NCBI GenBank assembly: GCA_030044375.1
Contig: JASHVX010000160.1
Location: 1 to 5,485 of the forward strand
DNA length: 5,485 bases
DNA from: Nitrososphaerales archaeon
GTDB lineage: Archaea > Thermoproteota > Nitrososphaeria > Nitrososphaerales > Gagatemarchaeaceae
Direction of reading: 5' to 3'
Under the pieces are notes generated by a model. It saw nothing but the letters and a program-made list of their open reading frames with translations. It had not been told where the DNA came from and did no database searches. Positions 1 to 5,485 of this stretch are shown here, in pieces; the stretch's first letter is position 1, and every line of letters starts with the position of its first letter. The position numbers and the translations under genes were made by a program.

Positions 1-1
1 G

Positions 2-322
2 GGAGGCAGCGCTGTGTTCGCGATCAGCGTCGAGAACATAGGGAGCAGCCCGGTCGTGGGCTTGACCCTGAGGATAGGAGACGAGCTAGTCGCCCCCGGA
101 AGCTGTCCGCCGCCGTCGTCGGCCGAGCCGCCGACCTTCTGCGTCGGGTCGGCCCCGGTGGGCCCCACGAACAAGCTGGGGACCAGCCAAGTCGTCTCCG
201 CGACCGGCGTCCCCCTCATGGGCTTCGACCCCGGCCAGTCCTACGCATACACCGTAGTCGCTACCTTCGAGGGAGGGTCGACATACGCTCTGGGCGGGTC
301 GGTCGTAGCGACGGAGCCATAG
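2..322 (+). CDS. Pilin-like secreted protein, C-terminal part (5' partial)
   Basis: The reading frame is open from the first bases of the window (codons start at base 2) and ends in TAG at 320-322, so the true start lies upstream. A GTG at 14-16 is in frame, but the strand-like sequence continues through it without a convincing ribosome site, and I treat it as internal. The visible 106 residues show the beta-strand pattern common at the C-terminus of archaeal pilin-like proteins: a VENIGSSPVVGLTLRIG strand pair, then a PGQSYAYTV strand and a final strand pair ending in VVATEP. Two cysteines (codons at 104 and 140) flank a Pro/Ser-rich loop and could form a disulfide. The signal peptide is not in the window, so secretion is inferred from this fold pattern and from the two downstream genes that do carry class III signal peptides. 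It may be a pilin, a minor pilin or another secreted beta protein. Confidence 0.7.
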   Translation, partial: GGSAVFAISVENIGSSPVVGLTLRIGDELVAPGSCPPPSSAEPPTFCVGSAPVGPTNKLGTSQVVSATGVPLMGFDPGQSYAYTVVATFEGGSTYALGGSVVATEP

Positions 323-328
323 GGGAGG
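322..328 (+). promoter_or_regulatory. Shine-Dalgarno site for the 164-residue pilin gene
   Basis: GGGGAGG overlaps the last base of the upstream TAG stop and ends nine bases before the ATG at 338. It fits pairing with the CCUCC of archaeal 16S rRNA and supports that ATG as the start. Its overlap with the previous stop suggests the two genes are on one transcript. Confidence 0.6.
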
Positions 329-337
329 CGAGAGGCG

Positions 338-832
338 ATGCGAACAGGGAGCCGCGAGAGGAAGGGCGTCAGCGAGATACTCGCGTCCCTCATAATGATA
401 GTCCTGACCATGGTGGGCTTCGCGGTGATAGCGCCAGGCCTGGTGAGCAGGACGCAGGCCCAGGCGTCGACCGTGATGCAAGAGTACCAGGACGGCTCGA
501 TAAAGCTCGGGCAGATGCTCTCCGTGGTCTATCACTCAGAGGAGGCGTCCACCTGGGAGGTGGGTGTCTACGACTACGGCACACAGAGCATACCCGTCCT
601 CTACGCCTTCGTCAGCACGCCGTCCGGCCCATGCGAGGACGGGTGCCAGTGCCCGTGGAGCCTGACCCCGGCCGGGTCTACCATCTCGCCGCAGACCCCG
701 GTCCAGATAGACCTGTCCGTGGCCTCGTGCAAGACGGCGGCGGGGACCCCCGTGCCGACCCTCAGCCCGTACCCATCCTACCAGCTGTTCGTTTACTCTA
801 CGGACGGAGTTGGATACTCCTTCTCGTTGTGA
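338..832 (+). CDS. Archaeal type IV pilin-like protein with class III signal peptide
   Basis: This 164-residue protein has a clear archaeal prepilin N-terminus. It has a short charged leader (RERKG), a predicted prepilin peptidase cut after Gly10, then VSE and a hydrophobic helix over about residues 14-34. The KG|VSE junction with Glu at mature position 3 is typical of archaeal pilins. The helix would anchor the subunit in the membrane before assembly and form the filament core afterwards. The rest is probably a small beta domain: WEVGVYDYGTQSIPVLYAFV resembles the strand-turn-strand repeat of archaeal pilins. Four cysteines lie in it (Cys99, Cys103, Cys105, Cys131), giving a C-x3-C-x-C cluster plus one, which could form two disulfides. 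The gene has a good ribosome site, starts 15 bases after the upstream stop, and is followed by another pilin-like gene six bases after its own stop. It may be a major or minor subunit; the sequence does not decide. Confidence 0.82.
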   Translation: MRTGSRERKGVSEILASLIMIVLTMVGFAVIAPGLVSRTQAQASTVMQEYQDGSIKLGQMLSVVYHSEEASTWEVGVYDYGTQSIPVLYAFVSTPSGPCEDGCQCPWSLTPAGSTISPQTPVQIDLSVASCKTAAGTPVPTLSPYPSYQLFVYSTDGVGYSFSL

Positions 833-833
833 T
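829..833 (+). promoter_or_regulatory. Weak GTGAT ribosome site overlapping the upstream stop
   Basis: GTGAT can pair with the AUCAC at the archaeal 16S 3' end. It overlaps the TGA stop (830-832) of the 164-residue pilin and lies five bases before the ATG at 839. No GGAGG is present, so translation of the large downstream protein is probably coupled to, or weaker than, that of the pilin before it. The match is short. Confidence 0.35.
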
Positions 834-838
834 AGGCC

Positions 839-2290
839 ATGAAGGTCTCTAGGCGCCGCAGCCGTGCGATCTCAACTGTCATAGGCACGCTCATCTTCCT
901 TCTGGCTGCGCTCGCAATCCTGGCCTCCCTGGGCCTGATGATCGCCCGCGGCCTGAGCTTCAACCAGGCGGCCATCAGCACGGCCGAGACGGTCAACGAC
1001 AAAGGGAAGGAGTCGCTCCTCGTGTCGAGCGTAGCCGACCAGATAGTGCCGGCAAACCCCACGGCGCCGACATGTGGAGGGACTACCGACCCCGTGCTTG
1101 TGCGGAACGTCGGTGCGGTGACCTCGGTGGTGACGTACACCTTCGGGGTCGACTCCTCGGGCACGCTCTGGACGTGCACCCCGACCTCGTCGGCGACGCA
1201 GGTCTCGATCCCTCCGGGAGCGAACGCAACCCTCTATCTTCCAAGCCAACCCTCTGGAGGCTTCAACACCACGGGAGTGATAACGTCGCTCGGGAACACG
1301 TTCTATGGATACGGGGGCCTCTCGACCAACGACGCGCTCCCCGGGAACGCGATAGTGATAGGAGGTTCCCTTGCCTTCGCGCCCAGCGGACTCCGCTACT
1401 TCGACGGGAACTACACCCCGACCGGCGACGGCTCCGCGGTCGGAGGCTTCGCGCCCTGGCCTGCCACCGGGGGCGGGTCGGACTACGTCGGCGGCATAGG
1501 GGTCACATGCTACTACGAGGAGTTCTTCGGATGCACCTATGGTATCTCCTCGATCCTCTTCAAGGTCACGGTGACGAACCTGGACCCCGTGAGGAGCATC
1601 ACGCTCAGCGCCAGCTCGGCGCTCTCCACGTCCGGCAGCCAGCACGGCGAGTGGTTCATAGTCGACTCTCTCCAGCCCGACCCGTCGGGCACTGCAGGGG
1701 TCGTCTACAACCCCTACAACCCTTACGCGCCTCCCACCATCCCCCCAGGGGCCACCAGGTCGCTTTACTTCGCGGCCCCCACCATCAACGGGACCGGCGC
1801 GCCTGACTCCCCTCCGCTAGGGCAGGCTTCCGCGTCGCCGATGACGCTGACATTGGTGGGCACCTACAGCGACGGCACGCTGTTCACCGGGTCGGCGACG
1901 TTCGGGCCGGCCTACTACACATGCGTCGGCAACGAGCCGACCTATGCGCAGGGCTGCCCGTACTACTACGACTTCTACAACCACAACAACTACGACTACC
2001 AGAACAACCTCGTGTTCGCCGACTGCAACGACGGCGAAGCCTGTCCTCTCGCGGGACATCCTGGTGCGACGGTCGGCCTCAACCTCACAGGCTGCGGGGG
2101 CTGCACCTTCGACTCGGCCCCCCAGGCCTATTGGCTCAACCCGAGCGGGACCGTCTCTGACGTCACGGCCTCGACGTCGTTGAACGAGGTGACCTTGGAG
2201 ATCCCGACCTCGGCGAGCGTAGGGACCACGTACCAGGTGTTCATCACTGACGGCATCAACTTCGTAGACGTCACGGTATACGTGTCCTGA
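839..2290 (+). CDS. Large pilin-like surface protein, cysteine- and Tyr/Asn-rich, with class III-type signal
   Basis: This 483-residue protein begins with a basic leader (SRRRSRA), a likely prepilin peptidase cut after Ala10, then ISTVIGTLIFLLAALAILA, a hydrophobic helix over about residues 11-36. RA|IST-VIGT is a known archaeal pilin style. The rest should lie outside the cell. I see beta-rich sections at about 84-135, 239-355 and 408-483; the first two each contain an IPPGA-x2-x-LY strand (124-133 and 301-310). The last, ending in DGINFVDVTVYVS, resembles an IPT/TIG or similar Ig-like fold, which is inference. Ten cysteines (79, 113, 224, 232, 362, 373, 396, 402, 419, 422) could give five disulfides. 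A Tyr/Asn-rich stretch (375-390) lies between Cys373 and Cys396. Five N-x-S/T sequons (Asn129, 143, 191, 317, 415) suggest glycosylation. Its size is far above that of an ordinary pilin, so a tip adhesin or minor pilin is plausible. The start is the ATG seven bases after the upstream stop. Confidence 0.8.
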   Translation: MKVSRRRSRAISTVIGTLIFLLAALAILASLGLMIARGLSFNQAAISTAETVNDKGKESLLVSSVADQIVPANPTAPTCGGTTDPVLVRNVGAVTSVVTYTFGVDSSGTLWTCTPTSSATQVSIPPGANATLYLPSQPSGGFNTTGVITSLGNTFYGYGGLSTNDALPGNAIVIGGSLAFAPSGLRYFDGNYTPTGDGSAVGGFAPWPATGGGSDYVGGIGVTCYYEEFFGCTYGISSILFKVTVTNLDPVRSITLSASSALSTSGSQHGEWFIVDSLQPDPSGTAGVVYNPYNPYAPPTIPPGATRSLYFAAPTINGTGAPDSPPLGQASASPMTLTLVGTYSDGTLFTGSATFGPAYYTCVGNEPTYAQGCPYYYDFYNHNNYDYQNNLVFADCNDGEACPLAGHPGATVGLNLTGCGGCTFDSAPQAYWLNPSGTVSDVTASTSLNEVTLEIPTSASVGTTYQVFITDGINFVDVTVYVS

Positions 2291-2299
2291 GTCGGCGCG

Positions 2300-2857
2300 T
2301 CAGCGCGACCGAGGGCGGGCCGGCGGCGGCGGCGCGCGGGCACAGCCCCGCCCACTCGAGGCTCCTGCGACAGTGGGGTCCCCCGACCTCCTTGCCGTCA
2401 TCAGGGCGGGAGCTGCGGACACCGCCACAACCGCGTACGAGATGAGGGCTATGCCGGAGTCCTCCCCCTGGAAGGCGTAGCCGCAGAGGCTGAGAAGCAG
2501 CACAGGCCAGAGCACCAGTCGCAGCGACCAGCCAAGGGAGTCGCGGAGCAGGGGGTCAGACCTCCTTCCCAGCCTTGCGCTGGAGTCGACCCAAGCCAGG
2601 GCGATCGGCGCGAGGACCACGTACAGGGCCTCCTGCAGAGTGCCCAGCGGCGAGCCTCTCAGGCCCGGCGCAAGGAAATATGTCACGTAGAACAGGCCGA
2701 CCAGACCTGCGCCGTAGACAGAGAACAAGCCGACCACTGATACCTGGCTTGCATAGGCCCTCACCCTGAGGGACCGCCTGAGGCCGAAGGACCAGTATGC
2801 CGCATAGCCCCCCACCCCGAGGGCCACCAGGAGGCCGACGACGTAGAGGCCGTACAT
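2300..2857 (-). CDS. Five-helix membrane protein of unknown function
   Basis: I do not recognise this 185-residue protein. It has five likely membrane helices, at about residues 3-24, 39-62, 75-90, 111-127 and 134-152. A strongly basic loop (LRRSLRVR, 26-33) follows helix 1 and another basic loop (about 95-105) follows helix 3. By the positive-inside rule both loops would be cytoplasmic, putting the N-terminus outside. The C-terminal tail (155-185) is Arg/Pro/Ala-rich with PPPPARPRSR at the end, and may be a poorly conserved cytoplasmic tail. The ATG at 2857 is the first ATG or GTG in the frame. It lies 13 bases after the stop of the ATPase fragment, with only GGGG close to the ATG as a possible ribosome site, so translation may depend on the upstream genes. 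Its place at the end of the pilus motor operon suggests an accessory membrane role, but nothing in the protein proves it. It ends nine bases from the convergent pilin gene. Confidence 0.68.
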   Translation of the reverse strand: MYGLYVVGLLVALGVGGYAAYWSFGLRRSLRVRAYASQVSVVGLFSVYGAGLVGLFYVTYFLAPGLRGSPLGTLQEALYVVLAPIALAWVDSSARLGRRSDPLLRDSLGWSLRLVLWPVLLLSLCGYAFQGEDSGIALISYAVVAVSAAPALMTARRSGDPTVAGASSGRGCARAPPPPARPRSR

Positions 2858-2870
2858 GACCCCGACGGCG

Positions 2871-3086
2871 CTACTTGCCGTATGGGCTGACCTCCATCCC
2901 AGTGCTTGCGAAGCTGAAGTAGCCGGGCAGAGGGGGGAGGCCCCTCATCTTCCTTATCCTGAGCAAGGGCATGACCCTGAGGCCCTCCTCGTAGAGCTTG
3001 AGCTCGATCGTGCCGTCGAAGAGCTGCTGCATCGCGGTCACGACTTCGGGCTTGTGCATGCCCTCTTCGAGCGTCGCCAGGACCAC
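2871..3086 (-). CDS. C-terminal fragment of a RecA/KaiC-like (FlaH-type) ATPase, probably 5'-truncated
   Basis: The translation has the look of the last part of an archaeal RecA-fold ATPase of the KaiC/FlaH group. VVLATLEEGMH is followed by LFDGTIELKLYEEGLRV and LLRIRKMRGLP, matching the family's closing strands (DG-x-IEL, then a basic strand with K-x-RG), and the end is GMEVSPYGK. Such proteins are usually about 230-260 residues and carry a Walker A motif near the N-terminus. Here only 71 residues follow the GTG at 3086, and no Walker A or Walker B is present. No ribosome site precedes the GTG. The similarity seems to continue upstream of it (AGAKQYDAVV) up to the TGA at 3111-3113, which is the stop codon of the TadC-like gene in the same frame. 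I infer a remnant left by a deletion, or a deletion in the assembly. A small functional domain protein is less likely. It cannot be a working ATPase alone. The family call is from recognition of the motif pattern, without a search. Confidence 0.55.
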   Translation of the reverse strand: MVLATLEEGMHKPEVVTAMQQLFDGTIELKLYEEGLRVMPLLRIRKMRGLPPLPGYFSFASTGMEVSPYGK

Positions 3087-3110
3087 CGCGTCGTATTGCT
3101 TGGCGCCGGC

Positions 3111-5123
3111 TCAGACCGAGAAGACGCCCAGTTGCGGTATCAGGAACTGGATCGCGAAGATCGAGACGACAGCCAGGCTCACCCCGATGGCTATCCTGAA
3201 GGTGTTCCTTCCCGTGAAGTCTATCGTCTTTCCGGCAAGGAACCCTGCGACGGCGGCCGTCTCTACCACCATCACCTTCGACAGGGTGAGGAAGGACGCG
3301 GGCAGGGCGAGCGCGCCCGACAGTATGCCTATCGAGACCCCTGAGCCGAGCAGGCCGCCGAACTGCTGGAGCATGTAGTACATCGTCATTATCACGACGG
3401 CGAGCCCGACGGGCGTGGCGTAGGCCAGCAGTCCGTAGACCCTCATGCTCGCCTTGGTCTCGCGCCTCACTCCCACGATCCGCTGGGTGAAGTTGGTCAC
3501 GGACTCCAGGAGGGACGGCGTGCCGCCTCCCGTCTCCACGACCTCCCCGAGCAAGTAGAAGACCATCTTCGTCAGCCAGGACCTCGTCTTGACTATGACC
3601 TCGCCCACGCTGCTCCCAAGCTGTAGCTGGGAGGAGACGTCGTCCAGGACGCCGTCGAAGTTCTTGTTGTAGCTCCTCTCAGAGGAGAGCCGCCTGACCG
3701 CCTTCGTGATGTCGTAGCCTATCTTCTTGTACTCTGTTATGTCTCGCATGAACTGGGGGAGCGCCTCCTCGCACTTCCTCACCTCCCTCAGCTGCCAGTA
3801 GGTCGACCACCCATAGACGAGCGAGAAGGCGATTATCCCGCCCGCGGCGCTCAGCCACAGCGGCTGGTAGAACTCGTAGAGAGCCCCGAAGGCGATTATC
3901 CCTGCCCCCGCGGCCGGGAGCGGCCACCCCCTCACGGTGTCGTAGGTCTGGGGCTGCATGCGCAGTATCGTCGTGTACTCCAGGACGGCCATTATCGGTA
4001 TCACGAGCCCGATCGTGCCCATGATCAGGAAGAGGGTGTCCCCCGCGGAGACGAAGGCCCCGGCTACCACTATCAGGGGCAGCGTGAAGAAGATCGCTAT
4101 GATGGCCTCGCCGAGGTCGCTGGCCGACTGCGCGTAGCTCCGCCACCTGAACTCGTTCCAGTAGATCAGGTCCTTCGCCTTGTCCTCGAGGTAGCTCGCG
4201 GCGTCTCCGCCGCTCGCGAGTATCGACGTGTAGCCCTGGAGGTAGGCCCTGAACTTCTCGCTGGGATGCTGGCTTCCCCTCTCCGCTATCGCTCCCACCT
4301 GCGTCCTGCCGAAGAAGGTGCTCTCCCGGGAGATGAGCATCCCCTCGTAGCCGACCCACTTGAAGAGCCCCGCGCCCGCGACCTTTACGAGGCCGTTGTA
4401 CAGGGTCAGGCCCGCCGACTGGAGTATGGCCGCGAAGATGGCGAAGTAGGGCAGCTCCTCGTCGACGCCCCTCACGGTGTCCCCGACCTTGGACCTGATC
4501 ACCATGCTCGGGTAGAGCAGGATGAGGAATGGTATCGCGTTGGCGGCCAAGGGGAGCGGGTCGTCGAGGATGAGGGTGGCGGCTATCGAAGTCGGGAGGA
4601 TGATGAGGGCCGAGGCCACGCAGTAGATGGCGAACCTCCTGACGTAGGCGAGCGGGCTGCCCGTGATCCCCGCCTTTATCATGGTCTCCGACACGTTGGT
4701 GCCGAGCGACATCACGACGGGGCTCGTGTTCACGGCGGTCTCCACGGACGGCGCGAAGCGCGAAGTGCTCCCCAGCAAGGCGTCCGCCACCTCGACGGAC
4801 CCGACTACGAGGAAGCCGGTCGCGATGAGCAGCATCACCAGGGACGAGGCTTCGGTGCTCGAGTAGATGTTGAGCGGCGGAGGGAGGAAGGGCGATATCC
4901 TGACGCCCAGTTGCGCGCGCACCGACGGGAAGAAGCCGGTCCCGAACGATATGCTGGCGAGGACGAGGAGGAACCCTATCGCGAGCGCGAAGAATGCGCC
5001 GACCCTCTTGAGGATGCGACGGTATGGGCGGCGCCTTTCTGGGACGGTCACGGGACCTGGGGGCGCAGCCGCCGCCGGAGGCTCCGCGCCTCTGGCCCGG
5101 GAGGCGCCCGCCCTAGGCTGCAC
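3111..5123 (-). CDS. TadC/ArlJ (FlaJ)-type pilus assembly platform membrane protein
   Basis: This 670-residue integral membrane protein is the inner-membrane platform of an archaeal type IV filament, the partner that the assembly ATPase turns or moves to insert pilins. It has two type II secretion F (GspF/TadC) domains. The first cytoplasmic part is at about residues 221-338 (from DEELPYFAIFAAILQSAG) and the second at about 452-560 (from EEALPQFMRDITEYKKIGYD). Membrane helices are at about 41-60, 93-113, 164-184, 193-210, 339-359, 363-382, 402-419, 423-440, 563-583, 597-616 and 642-664. The repeated unit agrees with the archaeal ArlJ/TadC duplication. Its length is somewhat above the roughly 500-570 usual for ArlJ. 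Residues 1-30 are an Ala/Pro/Arg-rich tail. The start is GTG at 5123, which shares its G with the TAG stop of the ATPase gene; an in-frame GTG at codon 25 (5051-5049) is the alternative. TadA-TadC gene order supports the call. It could serve an archaellum, but no archaellum-specific neighbour is seen. Confidence 0.9.
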   Translation of the reverse strand: MQPRAGASRARGAEPPAAAAPPGPVTVPERRRPYRRILKRVGAFFALAIGFLLVLASISFGTGFFPSVRAQLGVRISPFLPPPLNIYSSTEASSLVMLLIATGFLVVGSVEVADALLGSTSRFAPSVETAVNTSPVVMSLGTNVSETMIKAGITGSPLAYVRRFAIYCVASALIILPTSIAATLILDDPLPLAANAIPFLILLYPSMVIRSKVGDTVRGVDEELPYFAIFAAILQSAGLTLYNGLVKVAGAGLFKWVGYEGMLISRESTFFGRTQVGAIAERGSQHPSEKFRAYLQGYTSILASGGDAASYLEDKAKDLIYWNEFRWRSYAQSASDLGEAIIAIFFTLPLIVVAGAFVSAGDTLFLIMGTIGLVIPIMAVLEYTTILRMQPQTYDTVRGWPLPAAGAGIIAFGALYEFYQPLWLSAAGGIIAFSLVYGWSTYWQLREVRKCEEALPQFMRDITEYKKIGYDITKAVRRLSSERSYNKNFDGVLDDVSSQLQLGSSVGEVIVKTRSWLTKMVFYLLGEVVETGGGTPSLLESVTNFTQRIVGVRRETKASMRVYGLLAYATPVGLAVVIMTMYYMLQQFGGLLGSGVSIGILSGALALPASFLTLSKVMVVETAAVAGFLAGKTIDFTGRNTFRIAIGVSLAVVSIFAIQFLIPQLGVFSV

Positions 5124-5138
5124 TACCGGTCGCCTCTC
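5123..5138 (-). promoter_or_regulatory. Ribosome site and TAGTG coupled start of the TadC-like gene
   Basis: On the minus strand GAGAGG (5138-5133) lies nine bases before a GTG whose first G (5123) is also the last base of the ATPase gene's TAG. This TAGTG overlap, with a Shine-Dalgarno-like site inside the upstream gene, supports GTG at 5123 as the start. It also suggests translational coupling, keeping ATPase and platform protein in a fixed ratio. Confidence 0.55.
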
Positions 5139-5485
5139 AGCTCGGAGGCGCTCCTGTAGTACGAGAAGATCCTGTCCGTGACCTCCTTGTAGGCGAAGGT
5201 CTTCGTGGCGACCAGGCTCTTGAGGAGCTCGGCCCTAGCCGTGAGCTGGTCGGAGAGCTCGTCCACCGTCCACCCGTGGTTCAGCCTCACGGAGTCGAGC
5301 CTCAGGCTCTTCTTCACGACCTCCTTCGGGTCCTTGGGGAGGAGCTGGTCGGTGGCGGGGTCCAACGAGAAGATGACCCTGGTCTTCAGGGCGGAGCTGG
5401 CAGAGGTCTCGGGGACGACCTCGGTGCTCTCGAGGACGCGCCTGGCCTGGGTGCCGTCGTTCCTGGTGAGCTTGCCCATGCGGAG
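5123..5485 (-). CDS. TadA/ArlI/VirB11-type pilus assembly ATPase, C-terminal end (5' partial)
   Basis: The frame is open to the window edge and reads Leu-Arg before MGKLTRNDGTQARRV, so the ATG at 5479 is almost certainly internal and the gene begins outside. The 121 visible residues are the tail of a secretion ATPase that hydrolyses ATP in the cytoplasm to power pilin assembly through the membrane platform. The segment with Arg-Arg-Val and STEVV corresponds to the last strand-rich part of the ATPase core, where these enzymes have an RRV-x-x-(I/S)-x-EV pattern. It is followed by VIFSLDPATDQLLP, matching the 'F-x-x-DP-x-TD' element of archaeal ArlI/TadA proteins. The end is a helical region with ELSDQLTARAELLKSLV, again typical of the family's closing helices. 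Walker A, Walker B and His boxes would be upstream and are not visible. The coupled TadC-like gene directly downstream strongly supports the assignment. Confidence 0.85.
   Translation of the reverse strand, partial: LRMGKLTRNDGTQARRVLESTEVVPETSASSALKTRVIFSLDPATDQLLPKDPKEVVKKSLRLDSVRLNHGWTVDELSDQLTARAELLKSLVATKTFAYKEVTDRIFSYYRSASELRGDR

Noticed and set aside
788..798. TTTACT as a possible TATA box before the large pilin-like gene
   Set aside because: It is a weak match with no clear purine-rich BRE, lies inside the upstream coding region, and the genes are spaced like a single operon.
872..1645. Long open frame on the minus strand (257 codons) opposite the large pilin-like gene
   Set aside because: The product is Arg/Gly/Asp-rich with no domain or hydrophobic pattern, as expected of antisense frames in high-GC DNA, whereas the plus strand gives a sensible signal peptide and beta domains.
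1072..1806. Second plus-strand frame of 244 codons inside the large pilin-like gene
   Set aside because: Very Arg/His/Leu-rich with no recognisable structure; it is a frame-shifted shadow of the pilin-like gene.
1957..2009. Repeated TAC/AAC triplets resembling a short tandem repeat
   Set aside because: They are simply codons for the Tyr/Asn-rich protein stretch and do not form a regular repeat unit.
2292..2312. Small hairpin (GCGC-GTCA-GCGC with an imperfect outer TCG/CGA stem) between the convergent genes
   Set aside because: Only four firm base pairs in very GC-rich DNA, and no T-run follows, which is what archaeal termination normally needs.
2313..2353. Inverted repeat GGGCGGG / CCCGCCC with a 27-base loop
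   Set aside because: It lies in the coding tail of the five-helix protein, the loop is long and itself GC-rich, and such matches are expected by chance at this composition.
4266..5159. Plus-strand open frame of 297 codons opposite the TadC-like gene
   Set aside because: It is a highly charged low-complexity shadow of the TadC-like coding sequence and has no credible start context.

Overview
The window looks like part of the genome of a high-GC archaeon. The evidence is archaeal prepilin signal peptides (KG|VSE and RA|IST), an archaeal-type two-domain TadC/ArlJ (FlaJ) membrane platform, an archaeal pilus ATPase tail, and frequent use of ATA for Ile and AGG for Arg despite the high GC. I would place it in the TACK group, perhaps Nitrososphaeria/Thaumarchaeota or a relative. 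The lineage is an inference from protein style, not from a marker gene.

Layout: two gene blocks point at each other and meet at about 2290-2300. On the plus strand (2-2290) are three tightly packed secreted or pilin-like genes. They are the 3' end of a pilin-like protein with a C-terminal beta domain, a 164-residue class III signal peptide pilin with four cysteines, and a 483-residue pilin-like protein with ten cysteines, several beta-rich sections and a Tyr/Asn-rich stretch. On the minus strand, read from 5485 down to 2300, are the C-terminal end of a TadA/ArlI/VirB11-type ATPase, a 670-residue TadC/ArlJ-type membrane protein joined to it by a TAGTG stop/start overlap, a short ORF that looks like the C-terminal end of a RecA/KaiC-fold (FlaH-like) ATPase, and a five-helix membrane protein of unknown function.

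Together this is a locus for an archaeal type IV pilus or a related surface filament. The ATPase drives assembly through the TadC-like platform, and the plus-strand proteins are plausible pilins or filament-associated adhesins, extracted from the membrane after prepilin peptidase cleavage. No prepilin peptidase is seen, so it must be encoded elsewhere. None of the archaellum-specific genes (arlC/D/E/F/G) is seen in the window, so an adhesive pilus is favoured over an archaellum.

Most notable are the ATPase remnant, which sits in the same frame as the TadC-like gene and directly after its stop codon, and the cysteine- and tyrosine-rich large pilin-like protein. There is no gene-free stretch longer than about 30 bases. 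I see no RNA genes, mobile elements or CRISPR repeats. Both operons appear to begin outside the window, so no main promoter is expected here.
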